This document shows, in pieces, positions 1 through 11,334 of a stretch of 64,000 nt of DNA. The notes under the pieces are model-generated. The model saw only the letters and a program-made list of their open reading frames with translations. It had not been told where the DNA came from and searched no databases. The translations under genes and the position numbers were made by a program. The stretch comes from Nephrocerus scutellatus (taxonomy: Eukaryota; Arthropoda; Insecta; Diptera; Pipunculidae): assembly GCA_947095585.1 (NCBI GenBank), contig OX352763.1:118802787-118866786 (forward strand). The letters are read 5' to 3'. Every line of letters begins with the position of its first letter. The stretch's first letter is position 1.

Positions 1-822
1 CAACAAAGAATATATTCCGTCAATGTATTATCGCCTCTAGGCTCGTCTGATCATTGTGTTATATCGGCTAATTTCTTGTTAATAAACCACGCAGTTAGTA
101 TGGCAATACGAGAAAGCCCATTGCGACGGCCTTAACAAATTCCTTGGTCGCTATTGTTTCGCGATAGCAACGTGGATGACGACGCTGGGGCTGATGCGAT
201 CACAAACATCATCATTATTAGTATGAGAGAGTTTATCCCTTCCAGGAATAAGCCTGTCAAATAAAGGATGATGGATGGTATGAGTCGAGCTGTAAAGAGG
301 GTTCCAGGATTAGAGATAGATAGATACAAAGCTAACCCTACTGAGGAAAACCGAACAAATTTTAAACGAGCCAGACCAAATCAAATTCGCCTACCACCAA
401 AAATTGAGGCAAAAAATACTACATTGTCCCAAAGGTAGTAAACATTTTTGGTCATTCGTGAAAAGAATCAAAAATACAGTCTCGTCGTCTATTCCAACGC
501 TCATTTATAATGACACTCTAGTTGTCAGCTCCAAGGAGAAGGCCAATCTGTTTGCTGCGCATTTTGCAGCTAGCTCTAAGCTTCCAGATTGTTCATTGCT
601 GCGACCTGCACCTCCGAGTATTGACAGATCATTCGTACTCGTGCAGTTGCTAGAGTTTCAAACGATCTCAACACTCACAAATCCGCTGGGACAGATGGTA
701 TTTCCCCATTAGTGTTATTACAAGCTGGCACTACCATTGCGTAAGCTTCTCCATCTATCCTTTTCTTTTGGATACTTCCCGAAAAGTTGGAAAACAACTT
801 TTGTCCATCCTATACCCAAAAA
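1..822 (+). pseudogene. LINE-A non-LTR retrotransposon fragment (endonuclease end to RT start), degenerate
   Basis: This is a decayed copy of the same family as the intact ORF at 15562-17901. It enters from before the window. Translated pieces match roughly residues 30-330 of that ORF: the region after the endonuclease, the segment around LHCPKGSKHFWSFVKRIKN (plus strand, 404-712), the block FAAHFAASS, and the entry to the RT domain ending near PIPKK at about 810-826. Stops and frameshifts break the frame, so it is non-functional. It stops abruptly where an opposed copy of the same family's 3' end begins. Seen directly: the similarity between window copies. The LINE class is inferred from the RT motifs of the intact copy. 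Confidence 0.85.
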
Positions 823-826
823 AGGC

Positions 827-1455
827 TAGCACAGCGTGGGCGTTTGAAAATTAGGGAGAGGAAAAGGTGAGATGTCTATGCACATGTGTCTTGAATGACT
901 GCAGATCATACGAATGCGGAATCACAGAGTTGGGCAATTCATTCCACATAATTATTGTGCCGCTACAGAAGGAATCGCTGCATTGGTTGGTACGTCCGAA
1001 GATAGGTCTAATGGTAGACCCGTGAGCGCGAGAGGCACGGGTATTTTGCTTGGGTTGCAGAATGCGCGGGATGCATCTCGATATTTCTTTTGAACACCGC
1101 TTATGGAAAATGCGATAAAACCGTGACAGGCAGGAACATTCCTACGATGTTCAAGCGATTCGATTGTTTTTGCGATATTTACGTCAACAATAAGTTTAGA
1201 TGCAATGTGGTCTTGGGGGCACCTGCCCAGACAATACAGTTGTATTCAAGCTTAGGGCGATTACATGCCTTGTAAATAGTAACCAGATCTGAACGAGTGA
1301 AGAACATCTTACACCGTTTTGCAAGAAGACTAAAGCATTCTTAGCGATAGCAAATATGTGCTCGTTCCAACGAAGCTTGTTGTTGACGCACATACCGTAA
1401 ATTTCGAGCAATCTAGTTTCTTTGATGCAGGATTCATTCAAGGATAAAGGTTGGA
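827..1455 (-). pseudogene. LINE-A 3'-end fragment, inverted relative to its neighbour
   Basis: Read on the minus strand, this matches the C-terminal third and 3' UTR of the intact LINE-A at 15.5-17.9 kb. Matching blocks include SLNESCIKET (intact copy: SMNGTCIEET) and MCVNNKLRWNEHIF, followed by the LINE-A 3' UTR with the shared string cacagcgtgggcg. Several frameshifts are present. It abuts the plus-strand fragment head-on near 823-830 with no poly(A)/poly(T) tract between them. The order of the halves is not that expected of simple twin priming, so two insertions or a rearrangement are more likely. Confidence 0.8.
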
Positions 1456-1485
1456 TCACTGAACGGTAGCATATGCAGGTGGGGG

Positions 1486-1725
1486 AAGGTTATAGGCTAA
1501 AAAATTAATGGGAGCACCTAGACCCTCGGGCCTTATTACTTCCAAATTTTTACAAAAAGTGTTGTCAGCGGAGATACACAAGTGTGCAAAGTTTGAAAAA
1601 TTTCGGGCCTGAGGAAGTAGGTTAAAAATTGACTGGAAGATTCCACCAGCCAAGCAGCCACCGACAGACAGAAAGGCAGATAGACGGACACATGCTAACG
1701 GGAAGTTAATGTAGAGAATTTGATA
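1486..1725 (+). repeat. RepX dispersed repeat, copy 1
   Basis: RepX is an unclassified non-coding repeat seen many times in this window. Its order is: a 'gggagcmcc...ccc-gg' block, 'acaaaaagtgttgtca', 'gagatacacaagtgtg', 'gttaaaaattg', 'aagattccac', a simple-repeat patch of cagaca/aaca type, and an end like 'gaagttaatatagagaatt'. This copy has all modules in order and ends at 'agttaatgtagagaattt'. No ORF is conserved among copies. Confidence 0.8.
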
Positions 1726-1729
1726 AAAA

Positions 1730-4700
1730 TATTTAATATAAAATATGGCTATCTTCAACCTCTTTTTATTTGTACATTCCTTTAACAGTTCAGGTACATC
1801 GCTAGTTCCTACATGTTCCGAAATGTTCTAATTTTCGCCAATGAAAAAATGCCTTCCTTTGTTTCTGGCCTTTTTAACGCACCTCTGTTTAAGTCACCTA
1901 CCTACCTCGCTCTACCTATCATCTAATAGTCCCAAATTCATGCGGCAAAATATAGCCATTTACTGGAACTCTCTCAAGAAAGCCGAAAAGAAGGCGCCAA
2001 AATTTCCGGAATCAATTAATTTCCGAAACAAATGAACGACCCATCAGCCAGCCGCCCCCGGCACACAAAAGTTGGTTTCCTAGCTTCCTCGGATTTGGAA
2101 TATTTTTTACCACCGCAGCGTGATAGGTAAGCAACCAACCACCATTTGGTGGTGAATTTCGCAAAGCGCATGTCCTTCGATTTCTCTTTGTGATTATCTC
2201 ATCGCCGCCGCCATTGAGTCCAAGTACGTTTTCGTCATAACACAAAGCAGCACAATACAGAAGCGCCTTCTGCCATGCAAGTGGTATCCATCCACCACAC
2301 CACCATTGAACTGCGAGCGGGAGCACCGACCGATTCCGATTCGATTTCTCTGTATATAGGATAACGACCACGAACGACCCCGGCCGAACGGAATGAAATG
2401 GACGGCACACGAAGGAATGAACGCCAACAACGGATGACGTGTCATTGACTACATAGGGGTTGGCGACCTCGCCTCAGGGTCGCCTACGGTCGTTCAACTT
2501 TCAGTTCCCTTGAAAGGCACACATCCAACTCGAGAGCGCCTCGTCGGGATGACGATGATGATGGAGCCGAGTGCGCGCGGGTCTCAAAGGGAAATCCAAA
2601 ATGTATGTTGGTCGTTGGTCTTTCGCGAGGAGTTCGTTCGTTCGTTTGTTCGTTCAGTCGGTCGGTCGGTGGGTCGGTCGTTGCCATCTCCAATCGGTGG
2701 ATTCGGTGGAGTTGTGGTTGGTAGGAATATGGATGGGATAGGATTGTTTCCCATTTGCTGCTCTGCTCTGGAGTGGTGGAGCTGCGACTGAGGCTGCGGC
2801 TGTATGTGCATGTAGCTCCCATGGAACAGCTGCACCAATCGATTTGCTTTCATTGCCGATGCAATGCTTTTTGTGTATGTTGTCATTGCTACATTGCTGC
2901 ATTTGCAGACACTTGAATTCCCTGCCGGCCCGGCCGACCGACCGACCGTCAGGCATTGTCTGAGGTTATGTTCTCGGCGTTCAATGGAGGATGGTTGCCA
3001 CGAAAAATCCAATTGGAAATTTAAAGCAGAGATTTTCTATTCAAGTGTGTGTGTGAAGTGCACCGCTATTACGGGTGTTTAAGGGATGATGACCCGTATA
3101 TTCCTTTTGCATTCGCATAATTAAATTCACTGTCTCGGTGGGTGGGCGGACGGCTGTGGTTTGGCTGGAGTTATTGTACGCAACCCAACCAGACAGCCGC
3201 TAACTGGCAACTGTGAGCCCAAAGTTTTTCTATAAAGGTGCACTGTGGAAGCTTCGAACTTCGACAACACTTGATCCATTCAAAGTCGAATGAATATTGT
3301 GAATACATTTATTTATTTTTGTGGAGTTAGTAGTCGCACGAACTATATAGGGATGGGGAACAATACAGTCTAGACATTCCTCTGTGAGGAACTTCCACAG
3401 AAAAGTTTTGCTGCCAATTGGTTTCGACGGTGGCATATCTGTGGGATAAAACTGAAACTCAGCACTTAGTTGATTAGCGCCTCTAATTGGAGAGAGGTGT
3501 AATAGAAGTCAGGAATATTGATTTGGCCTGGATTGTTCTGTAAAAATATATTGCGAGTGTCGGTATTACATGGGACATTCAACATCTATCTTCCTATCTC
3601 CAATAAACAAAGCTTGAGAGAGATAAGATTACTCCGTCAGATGACGACAATCTGAGCCTTTGTACTTTTTATTTTCTTTTTAAATTTATTTTGCAATCAA
3701 CAGATTTCTCATAAGAGGGATATCCTTTTTAGATATTTGCAAAAACTCCAAAAAATGTCAAAGTAAAGTGTCACTTCCGGTTGGCCGATTTCCATTAAAT
3801 CCTCCCAATTTATATAAAAAGCTTAAATATGAATTTTCTTCCCCATCAGTACTAATAATGGTGTCTAATTTTCAGCGCATGTGTAGTCGTTGGCTCTACG
3901 GTATATTAACCCGCATTAGCTGTTTTTTTTTGTTCGCAGCTGTTCTACGTATTTCAATGATAATACGTGAATAGCGACTGCTGCGTGACGTAGGTATGTG
4001 CCGATAGAATAATGATAACACGGAACCAACTGTATCATTAGTACAACAATAGAATACACGAAAAATAGAATTCAATTACATAAATGTTTCGCTTCGCTGA
4101 ACGGTTGAACTTTGTTCGATGTACGTTATTTCCCCTCTCCTTCCACCGTGACAGTTACCGATACAACAAAAGAGAAATTCAATGGCGTTCGTGGTGTCAT
4201 TGTGCTCTCCGCCTTGTTTTGCTCTTCAACCAAGTGCGACGACACTTATTGACCTTGACTGTATGTCTTTTGGGGTTTTTGTTTGGCGTGCACGTGCACA
4301 GTCAACACCCCTCACCAACAATACTCTTACAGTAATAACGAGAGAGCGATAGAGGGCGAGCCTTACGCATTAAATTGAGAACGAACAAACGGTTATCTTA
4401 GGAAGTTAAATACGTTTCGCCATAGAGTACTTGTGGAAGGGAGCACACAATATGCTGAAGTAGTAAAGAAGCTAGTGATACAACGGGCACCGTGACACGA
4501 AAGCACAAAACGTTGCCTAAATGTGGGAACAAAGATGCTTTATGCGGTTTACTTTGCTCGAGGAGCATTAACTTTGGAGAAGAAAAATTACTTTAGCACA
4601 CCTATTAATATGAGAGACACGTTCATTATTGGTGGTGACGTCACCGCGATTGGGGCGCTTGGCAGTGAATTCGTGGGGAAACATTCTATCGAACATTAGT

Positions 4701-4835
4701 GCAAGGCATCCTTTCTCTATCCTAAACTAACCAAATCCTGTATAAATAGGATATAAATTCCCACTGCTGCCAGAAGTTTACCATCTACTATTGTCCAATA
4801 TTCCACTTCAGCACTTCAACTCCACCTGGAGTAGG
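1730..4835. other. No gene recognised; unique AT-rich sequence with cryptic simple repeats
   Basis: No homology to proteins or to other repeats of the window was found. 2625-2680 carries cryptic ttcg/tcgg/gtcg simple repeats, whose short runs create open frames on both strands. These frames (up to 142 codons) are rich in Arg/Thr/Pro/Ser runs dictated by the repeats. They overlap one another on both strands, so I do not call them genes. Confidence 0.6.
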
Positions 4836-4837
4836 GT

Positions 4838-5840
4838 AGCAACAAGATCCCTCCATCTGTCCCGATTCGCCACAAGGGGCTTTAGCTGTGGCCACGTACA
4901 AATAATCTGATACCTTGACCAAAGGAGGTCAACTGTATTGGAGAGTTGACCTCCACGTTGTTTTTGGTCTTCCTACACGCCTTGCACCCTGAGCATTCCA
5001 TTCAAAAGATTATTTCGTGATGTTATTGTCTGGTTTTCTTAATAGCTGCGTTGCTTTGGCAAATCCGGCTTGGTTTTACAAAGCAACAGCTTTTGGCTTT
5101 ACCGCCTTACGGTGAGCACCAGTACTATAAAATGGCTTTAGTTTCCTTAATCCTGAACATTTTTTTTAAACTTAGGTTCATGTCGCTTTATCACCGCCTT
5201 ACGGTGAGCACCAGTACTATAAAATGGCTTTAGTTTTAAATCCTAAAAATTTTTTGTATTTATTTTCGGCTTTATGCATATGCGATTGTTGTTGTAAGCC
5301 AAGCTGGATTAGCCAAAGCAACGCAGCTAATGTGTGTCCAATCAACGCAATTTTCGTTGCTATGTCTGCATCCACTTTTTTCTGACTCGAAATTTAAAAT
5401 GTACCCCATTCACCGATTAACGAAAGCCTGTAATCTGTTTTGAGATGTTGGCTGGCGTAGGTATAATAGCGCGGATTTTACTTTGAATTCGAAGAGTCTC
5501 TACTTGGTGCGTAATGATACTTTACTGGAATTCCATACAGGAGAGGGGGTTCCAAATGCAATACGAGCTTTATTGATTCTGATGTTCACATCCAGATCTG
5601 TTCATTCATTAATTGTTATGCAACTACCCAGATAATTGAACTGCGCGACTCCCTCTATGGTCCACTGCCTTAGAATAATCTGATGTTGTATGTTCTGGTC
5701 TGTGTGCATTATTTGCGTCTTATTAACGTTAACCCTTAAGCCAGCCACCTTTCCGTTCACTTGCAGTGACTGACACATTTGATTCAACCCAACAGTGCTT
5801 TTTGCCAGGAGACAGATATCATCGGCATATGGCATATGGC
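4838..5840 (-). pseudogene. RTE-type LINE, RT to C-terminus, interrupted by a MITE
   Basis: On the minus strand, 5835-5602 encodes an RT segment with the catalytic-motif region YADDICLLA, then VAGLRVNVNKTQIMH and FNYLGSCIT. This is the order seen in RTE/BovB-like reverse transcriptases. Downstream come DLDVNIRINKARIAFGT and LQAFVNR. The C-terminal signature then follows at about 5020-4840: WNAQG..RRVGRPKTTWR and NRDRWRDLVATLLQ. A 287-bp MITE (5043-5329) splits the segment that would read IGHTLRK. Frameshifts and stops are present, so the copy is dead. The family normally uses target-primed reverse transcription; no tail or target duplication is visible here. Confidence 0.75.
5043..5329. mobile_element. 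287-bp MITE with ~35-bp inverted terminal repeats, inserted in the RTE copy
   Basis: The left end TAGCTGCGTTGCTTTGGC, continuing to about 5080, is matched in reverse complement by the right end at 5290-5329 with few mismatches. Inside, a ~45-bp block beginning accgccttacggtgagcac occurs twice (5101 and 5193, period 92). The flanks TTAAT/TAAT fit a 2-4 bp target duplication (TA, TAA or TAAT; the terminal bases make it ambiguous). Removing the element and one duplicate restores the RTE reading IGHTLRKPDNN across the site. There is no ORF, so it depended on a transposase supplied elsewhere. The superfamily is unresolved; a TAA duplication would suggest PIF/Harbinger. Confidence 0.8.
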
Positions 5841-6119
5841 ATATGGCTCAGCTTATCAAACGGTCTCTATTTGATACTATGCCTCTCATTTGATCCCACC
5901 GTGGCAGTCATCACATCATCAATTACCAGTAGAAACAAAACATCTCTCTATCTCACACCTTCACGCTTTTCGAAAAGCTATTCACTGTGCAAAACGAAAC
6001 ACCTTGTGTTACTAAGGACTCTTTAATGACATTAACTATCTTCGTAGGGATGCAAACATTGGAATGATAAATTAAGTACTTTAAGTAAACCAGCCTCCAA
6101 AAAACGGATAAACTTACTG

Positions 6120-6850
6120 ACCACCAAAATAACTTTTAATGTGAATATGGCTTTGTCACGTACGTTTTTATACATTGGAGATATACATTTTCAAAAATAT
6201 CTCGACTTCAGTGCCACCTACCAGACTCAAAAAAGAGATACACATTGAGGATCACCAACCGAACATATGGTGTCACTTTGACTTCAATATGTCTAGTGGT
6301 TTAGGTGTGATGCTCTTACATTAATATGCACCAATATCTCCAATCGAACTTATGGCGTAAATATGGATTTCATACATCCAGTTGTATAGGCCTGATGACG
6401 TATTTAATGCCGGATGACATGTCGATTCCAGCGCCACCTACCGGGTCAAAAAAAAACATGAACTTATCGGAGCACCAAACGAACTAATGGCGTAAATATG
6501 AGTTCGATACGTCCAGTGGTTTAGGCGTGATGAGGTTAGATACATATGCAAAATGAAATTTTGAAGAATATCTTGACTCCAGCGCCACCTACCGGATTTA
6601 AAAAAGAGATAATCCTTCAATCGAACATATGGTGTGAATATTGCTTTAATATGTCTGGTGGTGTAGGCGTGATGCGATTACAACGATATTCACCAAAAGA
6701 CCAACCACATTTTCGTGAATATTTCTACTCCAACGCCACTATCTGGTCAAAAATATGAACTTATCGGAACACCAAACGAACATATGGTGTGAATATGGCT
6801 TCGATACGTCCAGTGGTTTAGACGCGGCGCCGTTACATACTAACGCACAA
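6120..6850. repeat. Tandem repeats, ~151-bp unit (about four degenerate copies)
   Basis: A unit with the landmarks 'gcgccacctaccgg', 'acttatcggagcaccaaacgaac', 'tatggtgtgaatatgg' and 'tacgtccagtggtttagg' recurs. The 'ccacctacc' landmark lies at 6214, 6434, 6585 and 6736. The spacing is therefore about 220, then 151 and 151. Units are diverged. No coding function or terminal repeat is visible. It may be a satellite-like array or the repetitive core of an unrecognised element. Confidence 0.75.
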
Positions 6851-6854
6851 TCGC

Positions 6855-7960
6855 TTTTAATATAAAGATAGATGGGAAGAATTTCGATTTATGCGCATGG
6901 TAACTGCAGTGCATTCAATGCCGGAAGATCAGTTGTTTGGTGCAGTAGAGGGGAATAGAAGAATGGTTGGTACAAGGTGAAGACACCCGAAAATTAAATT
7001 GTCATCAATATCAATGCCAGGGTTAATGACAAACAATGCCCGACATCAGAGTGCAAGTTCAACTTTTGAGCTCAGAATATGACGGAAAGATTCATCATCA
7101 TGTTCGTGGTCTGGCTTCCCGGAATGACGGAATGATTAATTGTTTTGAAATTGAAGCTAACGGTCCATTGTTATCAATTTCGTAATCCATATAACCGATC
7201 GTACGAATGGAATGACGCTTTTACACTTTTGAAATTCATACGAGAACGACGACGACAACGAACAACGCTGAAACTTAAAACCAACAGCATGTACCTTCAA
7301 CACCAGGCTGTCCTGTGGTTAGTCGTTGGCACCATGCGCATCATATCCTGTCACTTTATGCGAGTGATCCAAAGGAATGCAATGATGCGCACAAAAGCGT
7401 TCCTTGAAATGCGTTAACGAAAACAAAAAAACAAATCCCAGGAAGTAAATAATAAAAAAAAAAGGATAATCTCGCGATCCAGAGGGGTTTACATGGTGTG
7501 TACTATTAATGAATCTTATCATCGGCGCGCGTCCCAGAGGAAGGGGACAGAGTATCCCAAGGTTTGCGCACTCATCGCTTCTCTTCGCTTGTCATCTTTG
7601 ATGATTTGGGATTTTTATTGAATGCTGCGATTCAAATGTGAAATGCGATGTGAGTTCCCATTCCATGGAAGGTTTCCTCACACGCAATAAGCACTCGTAG
7701 TGAAATGCGTCCATTGTTCAACGTGCACGTCATGAAAACAATTGTGCAGCCAATCCTCGTTTACCGCTCAATAGTCGTAAATTCAATTGAAGTACTGACG
7801 AAGGATCTTTTGAGACATCTGCTTTCTTGTGAATCTGGGTTAAGTTTTAATGCGAAGAAGATTGCAGAGGAGCGATCTAAATGGGTCATTTGTGTTCGAG
7901 CCTTTTTCAGACAAACAAAGACGAACGCTAAGGAACAGAAGAAATTTTGTGACTAAGCTC
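6855..7960. other. No gene recognised
   Basis: Unique sequence. The open frames are short and not supported by homology, repeats or codon bias. Nothing else is visible. Confidence 0.55.
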
Positions 7961-7969
7961 GAGCTGATA

Positions 7970-9900
7970 CCCTGTCCAAAATAATGCTGATATAACAGCA
8001 ATCCAGGAGATGCAGTGGACGGGGAATGGTGACTTACAAAAATCAGAATATCACATACATATATTACAGCTGTCATGCAAGCCATCACGTGCTCGGTGTG
8101 GGGTTTCTAGTCAGCAAAATAATGAAACCCACCGTAATCGGCTTTAAAGCAATAAATGAACGGCTATGCACCCTTCGCGTGAGGGACAGATTTAAAAGCA
8201 TAAGCCTCATAAGAGGATTTCCCAGATGATGAAAAAGATGAACGGGAACTCCATGCCTGTCCTCGGTATGATGTAAAAATCATTCTGGGGGATATGAATG
8301 CTAAAATAGGAAGGGAGCCAGTATTAAGGCAGTACATTGGCTCCCATAGCTTACACGAGAACACTAATGGCAATGGACAACGAGTCATAGAGATGGCAGC
8401 AAGCAATAATTTGATCTATGGGAGTACAAGGTTTAGGCGTCAAAATATCCAAAAAGTCACCTGGGTATCTGCTGATGGAGCCACTTGCAACCAGATAGAC
8501 TACGTGTTGATAGACCGCCGCCACAACCCGAACCTGATGACGGTACGAACGTACCGAGGTGCCAACGTCGACTCGGTCTACTATCTTGTTGGTGTGGTGC
8601 TCTGAGCGCACATTGCATCATCACGAAAGACAGCATCCGCGAATCAGATTCGAGTCATCACGGCTGCCCTTCGCAACCAAGAGGCCAGAAACAACTACGG
8701 TCAAGCGATAGGACTCGCCCTAATGCAGGGAGAGTTAGTCCTGGGGCTGAGATGTCAGGCGTAGAAGAGATATGGTCACGCCTTAAGAATACTGTCATTA
8801 ATACTGCTGACTCCGTCTTATAGGCATTAGTCGTAGAGATCGGAACGACTGGTTCAATAACGAATGTAAGCTAGCGACTGAACGTAAGAATGTTCCGTTC
8901 CGAGCAACGCAACAATCTCATAGAACGCGGGCACTCGAAGAAGAATATAAAGAGTTCACCAGCGAATGAAAGCAGCCCGTGCGTGTGTGGCTTCATCCCA
9001 GGAAAATCAACAACTGATCAGATTTACACCCTTAGGCAGGTGATAGAAAAATGTGTAGGCTCCGACAAGGGGATGGATTGTTCTGCGTCCTCTTCAACCT
9101 GGCGTTAGAGAAAGTGATCCGAGACTCTGACGTAACGGCGAAAGGAAAAATCCTTTATAAGTCCATTCAGATACTGGCTTAAGCAGACGATATTGACATC
9201 GTTGGAAGAAATCCAAGAGCTGTACCGGAAGCCTTCATCCAGATCGAGCAGGCGGCACAAAATCTAGGGCTGCACATAAATGACAGCAAAACAAAGTACA
9301 TGGTGGCCACGTCTGCGAGTAGAAGATCCAGCATTTGTTGTTGTAATGCAATCCTTTAACTATCTCGGGTCAACTGTAGCAGCCAATAAAAGCATGGAAC
9401 TTGAAATACGCGCACGGTTGCTTAAAGCCAACAAGTCTGTCAAGACTTTTCAAATCCAGGAACTTAACGATAACATCCAAGCTGCTGGTATATGAGACAA
9501 AAGGTGATACCAGTACTTACATATAGATCCGAGACTTGGGTGCTTAGCAAAATGCATTCTGACCTCTTAGCCGCGTTCGAGAGTGAAGTCTTACGGTGAA
9601 TTTTTGGCCCCGTATGTGAGGAAGGACGATTCCGGATGAGATCTACGAGTTTTACTGCGATGTCGGCATCGTGAAGAGAATTAAGCTCGGTAGGCTACGG
9701 TGGGCATGACACCTAGCTCGCATGAGTGAAGAGGATCCTGCGCGAAAGCCTGCGCTGAAAGAATGGCGTAGACTAGGATGCCCACAGCTTAGGGATGCAA
9801 AACTGGAAGACATCGGCTCGAAATCGGGACCAGTGGAGATATTTTTGTGGTAGTTCAGGACCGGACACCGGTTTTAGAGCCAAAGAGGATGATGATGACG
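7970..9900 (+). pseudogene. RTE-type LINE (RTE-A), endonuclease to C-terminus, heavily mutated
   Basis: Plus-strand pieces follow the order of an RTE LINE. The apurinic-like endonuclease appears as ADITAIQEMQWTG at ~7980, VLGVGFLV, IILGDMNAKIGREPV at ~8280 and VTWVSADGATCNQIDYVLID at ~8455. RT pieces follow: GFIPGKSTTDQIYTLRQVIEKC at ~8990, then ADDIDIVGR and INDSKTKYMVA at ~9190-9300. The C-terminal part is GRLRWA.HLARMSEEDPAR at ~9690. It ends with a gatgatgatgacg tract near 9890. The RT core between 9060 and 9100 is deleted, and frameshifts and stops are frequent. The same family occurs on the minus strand at 57775-59335. Confidence 0.85.
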
Positions 9901-9904
9901 CAGC

Positions 9905-10425
9905 TATATGGATACGAATGCTCTTTTATCCGATGTGCAGTATGGATTTCGCAAAAATCGCTCATCAGGTGAGCTCATGGCTCATTCTTGTGAGCGAAGC
10001 ATTAAAGCACCTTGGTGAATCAATTGTCGTGTCCCTGGATATTTCAAAGGCTTTTGACCGAGTATGGCATGTTTATCTTATAAACAAGATTCGTTCCCTC
10101 AACTTAGACACCTCACCTCTCATTGCATGGATTCAGGATTATTGATGGAACCGCAAAAAAAAACTTGTATTGAATGGCATTTCTTCATCTTCGCATGGGA
10201 TCAATTGTGGCGTGCCACAAGGGTCATCCTTGTCGCCTACGCTTTTCTTAATATATATTAATGACCTATTGTCTTCGACAACCTGAGATTTACATTCATT
10301 TGCTGATGATACAATGCTATCGCCTTCCATTGTGTTTGTCAGTTTGCAATTTTCGCTTGATTGGTTCGCGGGATTAAATGAATACGGCTATTTTGTCAAA
10401 CATTAGAGTTATTCTGGATTGGGGC
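9905..10425 (+). pseudogene. Non-LTR LINE RT fragment (Jockey/CR1-like), degenerate
   Basis: Reverse-transcriptase motifs occur in order on the plus strand. SLDISKAFDRVWH at ~10030-10070 carries the catalytic Asp of motif A. GVPQGSSLSPTLFLIYINDLL follows, and then HSFADDTML at ~10295, the FADD form of the YADD box. Several frameshifts separate them. It is related to LINE-A but too divergent to be the same recent family. It directly follows the RTE-A fragment, as in nested retroposon debris. Confidence 0.8.
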
Positions 10426-10599
10426 ATATCTACATAATAGAGTGGTCAGTTGGAACCGGCTACAATTGTGAGGAATGTGATGTATTGTTGGGTTATACGA
10501 ATATATATATATATGTGAATACATATGGGTTATCTACTCCTACTTACACAGTCTACTTTGTTTTACTTGCTCTTGTGATTTAATTGCTTAGAGATCATA

Positions 10600-10810
10600 G
10601 ATAGATTTTTAAACGTGACAATTGAAGATCGAACATAGATCGTTGTTTTGTTGATTTTATCGGATCGAGTAGCCGTTCGGTTTAATATTGAAATTACATT
10701 TATAAATTGTGTCTTTTGGACTTGACATTCATAGATCGAACATAAAGTTCTGATTGTTAAAGAATTTGTTGATACTAGCGGATCGATAGTGTCCGTTCGG
10801 TTTTTATGAC
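10600..10810. repeat. Diverged tandem duplication (~110 bp)
   Basis: The segment starting 'gatcgaacatagatcg' and ending 'gtagccgttcggttt' (10627-10683) recurs as 'gatcgaacataaag...gtgtccgttcggttt' (10735-10803), with small indels. No coding potential is seen. Confidence 0.6.
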
Positions 10811-10929
10811 CTCTTTGGAACAAGCAATTTTATTGCTTCCTTCAATTGTTTAGGTGTTGATATCGACTCAACGGCTGTGTCGTTGGTTGATATAACTCGC
10901 ACGATTTAGAAATCACTATACTCACAAGA

Positions 10930-11330
10930 GTGTATTTTTGGCAGCATTCGTTGATATTGAGAGCGTCTTCAACCATATGACGACGGAGGAAGGATTTGTT
11001 CTTCTGGATGTAGACTACTCAGTGAGCAGGTTAATCAATCATATGCTTGTAAGCAGATTGTTAACTCAGAGCTGAGGGTTTCACAATTAAAAGGCGGATG
11101 GTAGTAAGAGCAACATCGCCACGAAGTTAGAACTAGAGGAAGAGGTACTTAGAGTAATCGCGTCCTAAGATGTTGTAGCGACAGATTTGTCAGGAAAATA
11201 CTTTGGAATGATTGAGGAGGTAATGCAGAATACCTTCTCAATCATCACAAAACAGGTCAGTAAATGTAAATGCAACCCAAACAAGACAGAGGCATATACT
11301 CCTAATGTGCATCAGAGACAACTCCGACTT
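10930..11330 (+). pseudogene. Non-LTR LINE RT fragment (R1/LOA-like)
   Basis: The plus-strand translation gives LAAFVDIESVFNHMTTE, resembling RT motif A of R1/LOA-type LINEs (family pattern roughly FVDIEGAFDN). The segment GKYFGMIEEVMQNTFSI...CKCNPNKTEAY follows, matching the helix and the 'NP.KTE' motif downstream of the catalytic box. The central PQGG/YADD part is lost. Similarity is judged by eye, and only a short stretch remains. Confidence 0.55.
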
Positions 11331-11334
11331 CTAC

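Noticed and set aside
1..1455. A single twin-primed LINE-A insertion
   Set aside because: The inverted piece lies on the 3' side of the tail-bearing piece, not on its 5' side, and no poly(A) is present.
2484..3012. Overlapping 93-142 codon ORFs on both strands
   Set aside because: They arise from ggtc/ttcg simple repeats and low stop density there, and have no homology.
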